Source: Parapristionchus giblindavisi
Taxonomy: Eukaryota > Nematoda > Chromadorea > Rhabditida > Diplogasteridae
NCBI GenBank assembly: GCA_943737045.1
Contig: CALSFV010000017.1
Span: 1,178,001 to 1,242,000 of the forward strand
Reading direction: 5' to 3'
DNA: 64,000 nt
Shown: in pieces, positions 24,710 through 37,641 of the stretch
Numbering within the stretch: position 1 is the first letter of the stretch
Layout of the letters: each line of letters starts with the position of its first letter
Translations under genes and position numbers: made by a program
The notes under the pieces: model-generated
Told to the model about the DNA's origin: nothing
The model's input: the letters and a program-made list of their open reading frames with translations, nothing else
The model's database searches: none

Positions 24710-25951
24710 ATGATGCTTCGTCTTCTATCGACTTTCTTCATTATTTTCGCTCTTCTACCGGGAGGCTTGAGCTTTTTCTACGATAACAGGTAAAATGCTT
24801 GTTCTCTCATATTGAAGTCAATACGTATACGTGTATACGTAGAAGATAGGTGGATTAATAGGTTCACTTTAAATAGTAACAGGGTCAAACGAACAAGATG
24901 ACCCATATGTATTTATGATCTAAAAAAAAAGGAATTTGCTTATATAAATATAACTAGGAAATGCATTAAGGGGAACGTGGATATCGATTTATTTTTTTTT
25001 GGATAATCTTAAGCCCCTGCGCAAAGCGAACAAACCGTAGTGCATAAGTGCATAAGGGTCACCCTTTGACTGGACGTCTAATTTCCATTGTAAGACTTCT
25101 TTTTGTCAATGTTTTTTTGCAGATGCTACAGTGGAGATGTTACTGTCAAAATGCCGGATATTAATCCGAATTGGACTGAGATAGATCTACAAAAGGAAAT
25201 GGCGCGGAAATTTGTTTCTGATTAGAGACGACTTCCCGCTGTTCCGTGTAGTAGTATGTGCACGGCGTACACAGCTGGCAGTACTTTCATCTTTAGATGC
25301 GGCGCCCTTGTGAGTTTTTTTTTATATTTGCTAAGTTGGCGATAAAAAATCTTTGTCAACTGATGTTATAGTCCGAAGACTCGAAAAGAATTGATAACTG
25401 GGAAACAGGATGAAATGAAATGATGTATCGGAAGAAGTTTCCCTTCGATTTTGCAAAATGACATTATGAAAGAAAGCAAAAAGCAACACTTATCACGATT
25501 AAATCGAAACGTTTTTTAGCCTCTCGCAGACTTTAGACGGCTCAGACCCGATGTTCAGCATACACGTATATGTTTTGAAAGGTGGGTAGTTCATTCGTAC
25601 ATAAAATCCGATCAAGGAACTCTGAAACTTTGATCAAATTGTGAATCTTTTCTTCAATATGTTAATAAGAATTTTGATAACTTTTACTTTTTTTTGATTT
25701 GATCATATTTTTATTCCTATTACAGTATAGTGATGATTCGTTATCGTTTCAGCAAATGCAACGATCTTGCAAGGGCATATTGCTCAAAATATGTGTCAGC
25801 CAGGGATAAAGAAATAAAGAAATACGCGTGTGGTATGTCTCAGTCAAACCATCTTTATCATCTTTTGGAACTGCTCCATCCAAAATCTGAATCAGTATTA
25901 ATAACATATAATTTGCATTTTAAAGAAGGGGACCCACGAGTTTTTTCGTGA
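24710..25951 (+). pseudogene. Second secreted cysteine-rich paralogue, interrupted by in-frame TAG
   Basis: Exons 24710-24789, 25123-25309, 25520-25581 and 25753 onward mirror those of 22873-23906 in phase and content. They encode a signal peptide (MMLRLLSTFFIIFALLPGG), then CYSGDV, PCSSMC, FRCG, RICFE, KCNDLARAYC and KYACG. In the second exon, where the first gene reads V-S-D-S-R-S-L-P, this copy reads V-S-D-stop-R-R-L-P, with TAG at 25223-25225. The downstream frame remains open and cysteine-conserving, so decay would be recent, or the stop is read through or is a sequencing error. The last codons (from 25924) come from an inserted TTAA element, which replaces the original stop region. Confidence 0.68.
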
Positions 25952-26268
25952 CTAAACTGGCCAGACAGAATTATTGATCACATCTCCTTGTATACAAAAA
26001 CAATTTTCTCTAAAATTTTAGATGCCCCAGAATACGGTAATTCGGACTTTAAGTTCATTGATATGCCCAGGGAAAGGCGCGAGTTTTTGAAATTGTATAG
26101 AAAATTGCAAACGGGAATCGAACCCGTGTGGCGCGGTTACAAGCGCTGACTACTAACCACTGAGCCACACGCTCTGCGCAGTCATATCTAATAGAGAACA
26201 GAATGTCACTTCCTATGTCCCACGTTCTTCATGTCAATAGCGAGCCCAAATCTCGTGGGTCCCCTTCT
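25924..26268 (-). mobile_element. TTAA-flanked element with tRNA-like core, copy 1
   Basis: 345 bp with terminal inverted repeats AGAAGGGGACCCACGAG, flanked by TTAA (25920-25923 and 26269-26272). On the - strand it carries a tRNA-like core with an A box TGGCTCAGTGG (26157-26167) and a B box GGGTTCGATTCCC (26113-26125). The core has a T arm, but its anticodon arm is poor and no acceptor stem pairs, so it is not a functional tRNA. The sequence after the core (CGCGCCTTT) and before the far end (ATTCTGTCT) is shared with 27667-28006. Confidence 0.8.
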
Positions 26269-26549
26269 TTAACATAATCCTTTAAGGTCACTAGAAAATC
26301 TCTTCTCGAATGGAAATTCTCATGGATAAAAATTTATTGAGATTCGCATTGCAATATGATATCACATAATAATAATTGACATATTAATTGCATACATGAT
26401 TACGATGAACCACGGACGGGACAAAGGCGGGTCAGCAAATTGCCGCACACTATATGCACGCCACCGCGCGTTTTAGGAACCCCTAATTCCTAAAGGGGAA
26501 GAAAAATTGAATGCATTATCACTTCGAGAAGAAAGATTGTACCTTACAT

Positions 26550-26985
26550 CACAAGTTGGGCGGTCCCGGACTTCGGTATGGGACATATACCATTCGACAG
26601 GTATCCGAAAAAGAAAATTTTTCATGTTGACCATTTTGGCAGAATGCCCCTGGGCGCAGAGTTATTGAAAGCAAGCAGTGGTGAATAAGAGTGGTAAACA
26701 ACACAAGCAATGGCTAAAATGAATTTATTTATTTTTATTTTTACTTAAAGAGGATGGTCTATGTATCTTTTGCTTGCAAGTTCGATTCCCTCACAAGCTA
26801 TCTCACCGAGAATGAGTTTCATTGTAGGGCGAAAGGCCGGAGAAATATGCAAATAACTCTGCGCCCAGGGGCATTCTGCCAAAATGGTCAACATGAAAAA
26901 TCTTCTTTTTCGGATACCTATCGAATGGTATAATATAGGTATGTCCCGAAGTCCGGGATCGTCCAACCAGACTTCCCTTGTAAGT
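26550..26985. repeat. Inverted repeat with GGACTTCGG arms
   Basis: The arms near 26562-26666 and 26853-26970 share GTCCCGGACTTCGG, CATTCGACAGGTATCCGAAA and GCAGAATGCCCCTGGGCGC in inverted order around about 190 bp of unrelated sequence. Confidence 0.75.
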
Positions 26986-27666
26986 CTTAATTTGGTCATC
27001 GTCACACTAGTGACAAAGATCAATCACTGTGGTAACAAGAAGTGAGAATAAATTTACATCTAGTGAGAATATCATGGGTCTCCTGTAAAAGTGTATGAAA
27101 ATTAGAACCTTTTTCGACAGAAAAAAATTGATTTCCTCCGTTTTTATTGATTGTTGTTAGACTGGCCTAACTCAGTGCGAAAACAACATTTTCAAATTTT
27201 ATTTTTTCGGAATTTGCATATTTGTGCTATTTGTTTCCTGTAAACTTCAGATGAGTGAGACTTGCTTCGTTTTCGTGCTACCATGTTCAATTTTTTTTTG
27301 ATCGGTTGCTAATGACCTCGTCTACAAATAACTCAATTGAGGATATGGTTGGAAATGTTGTTTTTCATGTGTTATTGCATGAAAACTGTTTTTCAGCATA
27401 CAAAATGACATGTTTCTCGAAAATTTTCTCTAAAGGATAAGATTTTTATTGCAGATTCGGATTCCCCGTCCATAAATAGGGGTATCCTGATATATCTTTT
27501 AACCCAACTCTGTCCCCCCAATAGTGCTACTGTATATCGCCCTGGACTTAGTGAAATTTTCTCTCAAATCACATTTTTTGGATGTACATAAGCTCAAACT
27601 TATGCTAATTTTCTTATTAGCATATTGAAACCATGTATATCGACCAACCTTACAAAATTGTCTTAA

Positions 27667-28006
27667 AGGTGGAGACCCGCGAATGATCGTGCAAATCTCT
27701 TATATCTCGCTTATGCAAGTGTCTAGTGATATGCAAGAAGATAGGGAGACTACCCATTGTCCCCTTAGCGTAGTGGTAAAACTTCTGACTAGAAAGCGCA
27801 TGGTCGCTGGTTCGAATCCTATTGCCAAACTTTCTTATTTTCAAAAAGCGCGCCTTTGCCTGAGTTTGATAGCATGATTCATTCATGATTCTAGCGATCA
27901 ATATGCTGAATTAGCATAAAATAAATAGTGTACGGTATGTAGAATAACTTTTGCTATCATTCTGTCTTCACAGTTTGTTCACGTAAATATTCGCGGGAGT
28001 CCACCT
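27667..28006 (+). mobile_element. TTAA-flanked element with tRNA-like core, copy 2
   Basis: 340 bp with ends AGGTGGAGACCCGCGAAT and a near-perfect complement, flanked by TTAA (27663-27666 and 28007-28010). The A box TTAGCGTAGTGG is at 27765-27776 and the B box GGTTCGAATCC at 27809-27819, at normal tRNA-gene spacing. The other palindrome arm (28500-28530) has the uninterrupted site with a single TTAA, which proves the insertion and its target duplication. Confidence 0.87.
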
Positions 28007-28219
28007 TTAATGGTTCGAATTCTCAACAGCAATCATTTTTGAGTTATGAATCGAAAATTGATTTTATTAACGATATGAATTTCTCTGTTCCTATTTATCG
28101 TTTATTGGTATTTGTTTAATCATCGTTAAGGTCGAAGAAACTGTTTGAGTCATTCTTGACTCAAACAGTTATCCATTCTTATCCATTGAACCTTGGCAAA
28201 ACTCTGAGAAATCAATATA

Positions 28220-28221
<2 letters not shown>

Positions 28222-28279
<58 letters not shown>
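28222..28279. repeat. (ATT)n microsatellite
   Basis: About 19 ATT units in the centre of the 1.9-kb palindrome. Confidence 0.95.
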
Positions 28280-29434
28280 GTATCATAGAATGCATCCGAA
28301 GATGTCACTCTCTCATCCTCGAATGTTCTCTTCTCTCGGACATGAGGAATCGATGGTTTAAAGTGAATTGGAAAAGAGAACATCATTATATTTGAAAACA
28401 AAACGAAAACTCTGGAGTTTTTAAGTTGCATCAAGCCAGAAAGGCGGAAAATCGTAAATAAAAACAGTTTTCGATTCATAACTCAAAAATGATTGTTGTT
28501 GAGAATTCGAACCATTAAGACAATTTTGTAAGGCTGGTCGAGATACATGGCTGGTCGAGATACAAGTCCAGAACGATATACAGTAGCACTATTGGGGGGA
28601 CAGAGTTGGGTTAAAAGATATATCAGGATACCCCAAGTTGTGGACGGGGAATCCGAATCTGCAATAAAATTCTTATCCTTTAGAGAACATTTTCGAGAAA
28701 CATCTCATTTTGTATGCTGAAAAACAGTTTTCATGTAATAACACATGAAAAACAACATTTCCGACCATATCCTCAATTGAGTTATTTTTAGACGAGGTCA
28801 TTAGCAACCGATCAAAAAAATTGAACACGGTAGCACAAAAACGAAGCAAGTTACACTCATCTGAAGTTTACAGGAAACAAATTGCACAGATATGCAAATT
28901 CCGAAAAGCAAAATTTGAAAATGTTGTTTTCGCACTCAGTTAGGCCAGTCTAACAACAATCAATAAAAACGGAGGAAATCAATTTTTTTCTGTCGAATAG
29001 TTTCATACACTTTTACAGGAGATCCGTGATATGTATTTATGGTGTAGCATCCCAATACATTTATAACGATAACTAATTCCACTAATTTTCACTATTTTTT
29101 GTTTCAGAAACGGTTCCATTTCTTGCTCCCCACATTAAATATTGTCGATGTAAATTGCTGACAAAAAAGAGAAAAAATAAAATGTCAGTTCATGATTTAT
29201 GGCCGGCAAATAGGGGAAATTGCACCTACCGTACGCTATAGAAATGCTTTCAAAATTCTTGCTCGACGTCGAAACCGCTTGTTTTAAATTCTTTGCGTTG
29301 TCGTTAATATATATGTTACATGGGGAATTCGTGGTATGCCTTGTGACGTTATCATTAATCACATGTCATGTTCCCGTCTCCTTTTATCCCTTATCTTGTT
29401 CTAGCCAAGTATTCTAGCTATTCTATTATTCTAA

Positions 29435-29448
29435 CAATTTTCCTTTAG
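29435..29448 (+). promoter_or_regulatory. Possible splice-leader acceptor before npp-6
   Basis: AATTTTCCTTTAG directly precedes the proposed ATG at 29449. Nematode trans-splice acceptors have this form. No RNA evidence is available, and an upstream cis exon is not excluded. Confidence 0.4.
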
Positions 29449-32400
29449 ATGGACGTGTTCCGGGCGTCTGAATGCGCCTTTATCGCCACTAATCTAGGCC
29501 AAAGGGTCCGGACACTGGAAATACCTACGAGTAATTCTTATTCTGTTTTCTTCCCATTGTTTCTGCTGTTGCCCCAGTCGATCAACTAATACGAACCTTC
29601 TATATAATGATTGTTTAATTGGAGTATGAAGGGTTTACTATTAGTATTTATTTAATAAAGGTGAAATAGTAATTGTTCATTCATTATTTCTATAGATGCT
29701 CCGGTGCAAACTCATCACATGGAAGTTGAGGCTTCATCTGGTACATTCACATTTCCCGAAGATTCGCAGTTCTCCGATCGATTCATTGTTTGGTTCGTTT
29801 TCAAGCTTTTCCTTGAACCAATCAATAATCTTTATCTCATCCGTAGAGCTGTATCCTTCGAACGTTGGCAAACCTTTTACCGGCAAAACTAATGTCGCTT
29901 CCGTAGGCTGAGACGTTTGCTAAAAATCCTTCTCCTACGCTTGTGACGTCACGTTTGTCGGCAAACGATTTGCCACCGTTCATCAATACGGTCTCTGAAA
30001 GCCATGAATATCGCTTATTATTAACTTACTTTTAATTTCATTTTACAATATAACACTTATAGGAGAGCTTCGGGTACTTCGCTGATCCTGGAAGAACGCA
30101 GTGTCTCCCGTACTATTCGAGATGGTTGCATCGCATTCAATTTCTCCCGAGCACCCATTGTTCCTGGTAAGTGCACATGAATATGCTTATGAAAATCATT
30201 CATTGATCTATTTAATTCTGTTGCGTCTTCATTCTATTAAGCTAATTCATGTATTTTTTTCCTTTCGATTGCCTTAATTTTGTAGTATAAATAGGTTTTA
30301 TCTTTATTTGCATATTTATTTTCTAATAATTACTGAAAATATAGTAATAAGAGTAATTAATAATAATATAATACTTCTAGGCACATCATTGTCCCTCATT
30401 GGCAACGTCTTCTCACTCATCGTGACTACTCAATCGTCCATTCATCGATTCTCATGTAGACTCCATCTGGATCCTAATGAGGAAGACAAAGAGGTATCAG
30501 GTTACAATTATAATAATAACACAGTTGTTTTATAGCGCGTAAAACCATTGTCAAAAGTCTTTTAGACATGAAATATAGTCAGAAAGAGTAGCTAAATATT
30601 GCGTGATATGAAGATACTGCTTCTGTCACTTTAAAATGTATTCGTCTATATCCTTTCTTGCATGATTCTCCCTGTCCCTGACTATCACCTACAAATTGTA
30701 AGCTCTGATATGATATGTATTTTATCGTATTTAAATTTATTAGTCATTGTATTTTATTTATTTATTATTTATTTTGTATTAAGCCCTGCGAGGCAGCACT
30801 CGCTCAGCTCCTCGATGTTCTCGTGCACAAGGACATTCTGCGTCATGATGCCCATGACGTCCATCTACTGGCGGCTCGTGGCGTCCCAACCCGAGCCGCC
30901 GTCGCGTCCCGATACAGTAGGACACGCGTCGCGGTCGTCATCGGCGATGGGCAATTGGTCATTGTCACACTTCCCAATGGACTCAGTCAGTGATCAGTTT
31001 TTTTTTAATCCACTACAGTTGCGAACATCAAATTTTTTCACGAGCTAGCTTCTTTAAAAAGTCCTTGTAACAAAAAAAATCCACCTTGTCTTGTACGGAT
31101 TGTGGGTGAATTTGGAATTTAGCTGTTGAATTCTCGTTTCACAAGTTAGTGTTATTCCGATGAAGAATATATGCGATAATATACGGGTGATCCAGACTCT
31201 AATATAATAATTATTTATATCAACATCATTGTATCGTTTTATAGCAGTGATGGTCTATCAATATCCCAGGTCCTTCAAATGCGTGTGGGTACCTAAATTT
31301 TGCGTCAAAAACGCGTGTGGGTAACTCGATTTTGAGATAAAGACTCCAAAATCGTGAAAATTTCTAGAAAATCGTCAATTTATGATCCAATTTTGCGGGT
31401 GGGTAACCATGAAAGGCACATTTTTGCGGGTGGGTCTATCCCATGAGATAACCATAGGCCATGTCTGTTTTATAGACTCGAAGTCGGAAGAGGTTGTCGT
31501 GTCAGAAGGTGGCTATCTGTTCAATCTCGGACGTCAAAAGAGCGGCGTGCTGGATGTGTGTGCGTGCCAGGTACGGTAGTAGTGCAGTGGTGTGCACTTG
31601 GGAAAAGACAGAAATGAGTCCGCGGTTACGGTGGAATCTTCGTTTTTTCTCGACCTATAATTCTACCCTTTCATTGTTTGACATCTTTTTTTAGCAGTGT
31701 GATTTGTTATTATTATTTATTTATTAATTGTTATTACATTAGGAACCAAAACGACCAGATGGAGGCATTGATGTAACGAATTACACCGCCTTCTATACAC
31801 TAAATCGTGATGGAACCGTTCGCATCGTTAATGGAGAGGTACGGGTTTAACCATGGGTTGTCGCTATTGAGGTTAACCAGTTGTAGGGGGGGGGGGGGTG
31901 GGTGTGGTTAACTAGAATCGATTAAAATTAATTCTTTACGGTTGAAATTTCTGCGGTTATCCATCTGTATCGATGTAAAAATGTTTGATGCCCAATCCTA
32001 TTTCAGACCTATCAAACGGCATTCAGTGACTCATTCACAAATCTTCTCGTTAATTTGGATGATGGAAATGAAGGTATTCATTTGAATTTCTCATTTAGAT
32101 TTCAATCTTGAGAGAAAAAAGCTTCATGCTCCCTTCATATGTGAAAGTGTTAGGTGCAAGTTACAACGAGTCATAAAACTCTGTCCTTTCAATCGATATC
32201 TTCCCCCCATTACAGTAACTGACGCATCGATCAGATGGAATCACTGCGGGAACATGGCCCTGATTACGGTAGCCCTTACTACCAAGGACAAAGTCAATGT
32301 ATGGTTATTTATTGATCATTTTTAGGCTTTAAATTCAATCGTACATTTTATGTTATGCATTTTTATCAATAGTCGATCAACGAGTTAATGCTACATAGAT

Positions 32401-35400
32401 CATATTAAACTACTGTTGAGCGTTTTTTTTGTAAAGTCAATCTTTCTTTGTTTACAGTACATTCTTCTCCGTGACGTGGAGCGTCAACTTCTGAAGGTTT
32501 CGGAGACGCAGTCGACCAGGGTACGGTATCTTAGTCTTAAGTTTACTCAATATCGATTGATTTCCCCTCTTTAGGATGGTCGTCTGATCGACTTTGGCGT
32601 GCACATTCCACTGGAAGATGAGCACATTGCGCGCCTGTGGACGGTGGTCTCATCCAGAACCGCGACGCATGCCGCAGACGCGTCTGATGTGCAGGCGGAC
32701 GCCTACCGGCTACAGTACACCAATCTACAATTGTGGGTGTTTCGCTATCGATTTTCCCTCTAGAAGCAACAATTATGAAATAATGTTCAGCAATTAATAA
32801 TTAATGGCTACCGTAATTTATTATTTTTACTAATCGATAATTCAATTTGCAGACCCTCTGCGGATGCACGAGTTCGTCCCACACTCGCAGTCTCAGTCTG
32901 GATTCCCGTTAGAGGCGTTGAGGAACGAGAGATTGAGGTTAGAGTACTTAAGACTTATCGTGTTATGGCTATGACTTAACTTACACACATTTGTAAGCGG
33001 TACTTTACTGTATTCTCTCATCCATAAAACCAAAAAAATTTATGAGTTGAAGAGAAAATATATAAATGTTATGGTTTTTTTCATACGTTGTCGAATTTTG
33101 GCCAATTCCGGTGGGTCGGGTGCTAAAACAGTGTCTTGTCTATAGCGATAATGCCGCCCATGTATGGTTCGATTTAGACGCATAAGGTCGTTTCTTATTC
33201 CGCTAAGGCCGCCCTAACTAACCTAAGATGATTAAGTCGTCCCGTCGTCGTCGCGTCCGTGGAGAAAGTGAGTCATCGACGATCACGTCGTCTACCGTAT
33301 CCGAATCGGCCGAATCGATAAAGAAGACCGTATTCAATGTGGAGAACCACTCGTTCGATGTCGTGCTGAGAGCAGTCAAGGTTATTGATTGATTTTACAC
33401 CTGAAAATATCGATTTTACATCTAAAACTGGTTCATTTCTCCAAGTTGTGTTGCCCTGTGAATTCATGTTTGAGGGTAGTGTTATAGGCTAGTGGCAGTG
33501 TTCAAATAATGATCTGGCTCTCTATCCTGCTTTTGCGCGAGAAATAAAAACCGTACTCGTTTCCAGATCACTAGCGAGTCCCCACAAGCATCGAGCATCG
33601 TTGGTAATGATTGGAATGGACTTGTTGCCTTTGTTGATGGATATCTACGATCGCCCGAGGCTAGTTAATTGGCACTAAGCTTTAACTTAACTTGGTTAAG
33701 TTTACCTTTATGCGATGTTACGTTGCCTTACGTGCTTACGCCGTAACGATGGAGACGTCCACGTCAACTCTGCAGAATGCAAATTTCAAATGGGTTTTTG
33801 GCATAAATGTAATTTAATAGCTAGAAACAACGCATTTATACCTAAATCCCGTTCGAATTTTTCATTCTTCAGAGTTTACGTGGACGTCTTCGTCGTTACT
33901 GCGTAGGCGCGTAAGGCAAATGTAACCGCATAAACTGGCTAAGATTAACTTAGCTCTCAAGTATTCCTGGCTTACCCGGATAATTGCAGTTCAATCACAA
34001 GTTCCTGTCGAATGAGTGGAATCGAACGACGCGTGTGGTGTCCGCTCATGATACGCACGCTGAAGGAGAACTACGGTAGGTTATGGTAGTTGACGTATGA
34101 TAAGTACTGTAGGTTACGGTAGCTGATGGGTGATGTCGAAGGCCTTTTTGAACAGATATGATCATCAAAAATTTTCGTATGCTCGCATTGTGAGATAGCA
34201 TGCAAGGATAGCAATACAAAAATGCGAAAAATTACGATTTTTAAAAATCGTATCAATATACATATTTTGAAAATCGATCCACTATATAAAAACTTCTGCG
34301 AGGGCGCCGAAAATGTATGATCACCATCACTGACTGTACATAAAGCTCTCCTCGTTTCGCTCACCCTTTCGCCTATTTTCTTGTCTTTTCGAGACCTTTG
34401 AATACCACTCCCATTACAGATTCTATCGTGCCGTTCGTTCATCATGTACGGAGATTGAACGATCGTTGAGAGGAGCCATGGGTCTGCTCATCTTCACCAT
34501 CAAGGGTTCTAATCTGGTTGGAGTCATTCAACAGGTTATTGAATGATTTATTGATCTATTTATTGATGTATGGCATTCATTAAAAAATTGTTATATTATA
34601 ATTTTGTGAACATATATCTAAAGGTATATCATCTCACATTTTTATTTTGAATGGTTATGTTCGTAGCAAAGCCTATATTCACCGGGTTCGTCGTCGTGCT
34701 CTTCTCGTGGGTATAGTATAATTCTATTTCAATATGGGCTTGTAAACGTATCGTTGGGCACACCAGAGGCCATATGCATGAACGTTGACAAACCGTTTAC
34801 CGTCGAACGTGACGTCACAACCGTAGAAAGAGGTGTTTGCCAAAATCCCCCCTTACCCTTGTGGGTTTACGTTAAAAAAAGCGAGATGGTGGCTTTAAAT
34901 CTCGGTTTCACGATAAATTTGATGTGATAAGACCTTTGTAAATAAATAGAGATAATGTATAATTTAAACAACTTTATAAGCTGATTCAATAAATATTGAT
35001 TATTTTTACATCTTTGACTTCAGTCCCGATTGACGATCGTCCTCGATTCGTGCTCATCGCTCATCGATTGTTTGAATGGCCAGCAGAAGGTGATTATAGT
35101 ATTTTCGATGAATTAACTAATACTCGTGAAACGAGAATCTCCCAAGTTGGCATTTGGTATCTCTCCAAATACAAGTGATCGATATGCCATGCTAACAATA
35201 TTATTTTTTAACAATAAAATTACTACGTGAATTTAAAGGAAGCCCTCGAGGAGGCTCTGGAGACGGCGGCCGCTATCAAATATCGTGATGCTGATGATGA
35301 TGATGACATCGATGGAGAGGTTTGATCTTTGATCTTTGATCTTTGATCGTTCTTTGATCTGACTCTATCGTTCTACAGTTTGATCTTTGATTCTGTAGTC

Positions 35401-37610
35401 TGACCCGCTCGTTGTATAGTTTGATCTTTGATATTTTACTCTGTAGTCGGACCCCTCATTCTATAGTTTGATCTTTGATCTGTCGTTCAGATGTCCGACG
35501 ATGCAAACCCTGATGCGTCGATGATGTCCACAAGAAGTGCGGTGAAGAGGAGCAAGAAGGGCGCAGCATTCGTGATGGAAGAGGTATTCGCTTTTGTGAT
35601 TTCTAAATGACTAGCATTGCCTGTTAGATTAGAGTCCGCTATCTGTATACTATGAAACGTGAGTGTGCCGGGCGTGGTTGGGTGTATCAAAAGTGTGCTA
35701 TTATAGAATTACAAGAGTTTTTCATACACCACGCAAATGCCGAACTTAGTAAACTTCTCCACAGTTGAGAAAAACGCACTCCAAAATTTTCGCCAATTTT
35801 TCGGAATGCTATGTTGCGCGAAGAAGTGGGCGAAGTCAGAGTATTGCGCGGCAAAAGAGCGGAATTTGTATTGTTCGGACAGTTTTAATTTTACAAAAAG
35901 GCAAATGAGCAAACATCATTGTTCCGAAACTACCTCTTAGAAACTGCTCTGAAACGTGAATGCACCGGGTGTGTTTGTTCTGGTGAATCTCAGACGCACT
36001 ACTCTCTTTGTCTAATATGTTTTGATTGTCGTTACTCATTTAGCTTGCATCAACGAGAAATTATTGTTAACTGTAATTTGCTAATCTGTGTTTAGTAAAT
36101 TAATATTAATCACTTTTAATACCCCCCCCCCCCCCATTTCTCCCTATGTAATTGCTTCATTCTTAAAATACTTCAATGGCTTGTTGAATTATCGATGTTC
36201 GACGTATTTATTAAATTAAATAATAATTTAAATAAATAATGATATTGTAGGACAATCCGAACGAGACATTCGTCCGTGAAGCAGTGGAGATATTCATTCG
36301 GAAGGCCGCTCTCATGGAGAAGGAGCAGATCAGACGAGAAGTTGATGAGGACTCGAGCAGTGATGAGATGGAGGTGAGCGGCGGAGGCCAGACGGGTTTG
36401 GTTGGGAAGGATGGGGGCAATCAGCGGAGCAATGTCATGCTCGTAGCGATGAGCGGTACTGTAGATGCTTACTTTGAAGCTTTCCTTTCCGTGTAGGCTA
36501 CCTCGGTGACAATGAAATGACTATAAGGAAAGATAATATAAATATAAATATATATTATTATTATAATTGTGACAAGATCTCGTTAATAATGAAATTCGAC
36601 TCTGTCCAGGGATCGGAGTCATTTAATTATAAACATTTGTACGCTATTCTTTTTTTAAATAATAATCGATTAATAAGTTGCCTTCATCAATTCAGGAAGG
36701 GTCGACTCCATCGAAAAGTTCATCGACAATGAGTAGCTCAAGTGGTGATATTAGTGATGGTGGAGCTCAGACCTACGGTGGATCATTTACATCGGGTACT
36801 GTAGTAATAATAATAATTATAATAATAGGTTAATGTTGTGCCATTTAAAAAAAATATCGTCATTACAAACTGGAAAATGGTCTTTAAAGGCGCACCCCAA
36901 GCTAATTGGTTCACTCCTCTCTGACAATGCTCTCTCGCTTTCGTTGTCTACGAGAGAGAGTGTTTCCAGAGCGGAGAGTGTCAAATTGGGGGTGTGTATT
37001 GTCCTGGCCGATTACTATATCTATGCTTTATATGGTTCACTATGAATGAAACGGGGTATTTCCGCTGTGAATTGACCGTTGATTCGCGGTTTCTCACTTT
37101 TAATATAAGTAGTTGTGCATCGAGTTTAATTGATTCACCGTTATGTGCTATTTAAAAAAATCATGATATTACTTAACTCAGGTCTGATCTCGTCTCTCCT
37201 TCGTCTTCGTGTGAGAGATGCTCACTCAATCGCCTCCGGTCTCATGAAATTGGCTCATGATAGTCGTCATTCACATCTCAATGTAAGTACGATATTGATA
37301 CTAGAGATGAAACGCCAAAGTGCCTGGTGAATTCGTGTTTCGATGATTCTATTTCGATGATGGTGATTTAATGATGGTGATTCATTGTTCGTTTGTTGGT
37401 GTTGCCCTTATATATTTACAATAAAGTTATGTGATAAAATGAAATCATGCCGAGGGTTCAAGTGAATTTCCTGTGAAATCTAATACATGAATTGGTTATA
37501 TGTACAAGTATAGGTTTGCAAATAATAATAATAATAAAATATAAATAATAGAAGGAGATTAACTATGTTTATTCATTGCAAAGATGCATTATTATTATTA
37601 TTATTATTAC

Positions 37611-37641
<31 letters not shown>

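Larger units (their letters stand above)
27070..29031. repeat. 1.9-kb imperfect palindrome
   Basis: The left arm from GGGTCTCCTGTAAAAGTG pairs with a right arm ending at 29025. Shared blocks include TTGTTAGACTGGCC, GAGGATATGGTTGGAAATG and CCTTACAAAATTGTC. The centre (about 28060-28455) holds an (ATT)n tract. The left arm is interrupted by the TTAA element 27667-28006; the right arm is not. Confidence 0.85.
25952..29448. other. Gene-free transposon cluster
   Basis: Between the secreted-protein pair and npp-6. It contains the rest of the TTAA element, the 26550-26985 inverted repeat, the 27070-29031 palindrome with its nested element, and about 400 bp upstream of npp-6. No gene is supported. 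Confidence 0.65.

Noticed and set aside
26106..26175. tRNA-Thr-like sequence on the - strand
   Set aside because: The A and B boxes and T arm are present, but the acceptor stem does not pair and the anticodon arm is irregular. It is treated as part of a mobile element, not as a tRNA gene.
27761..27826. tRNA-like sequence on the + strand
   Set aside because: It has A and B boxes but no complete cloverleaf. It lies inside a TTAA-flanked element whose empty site is visible.
28150..28479. Poly-Ile and poly-Tyr open frames around 28220
   Set aside because: Produced by the (ATT)n tract on both strands.
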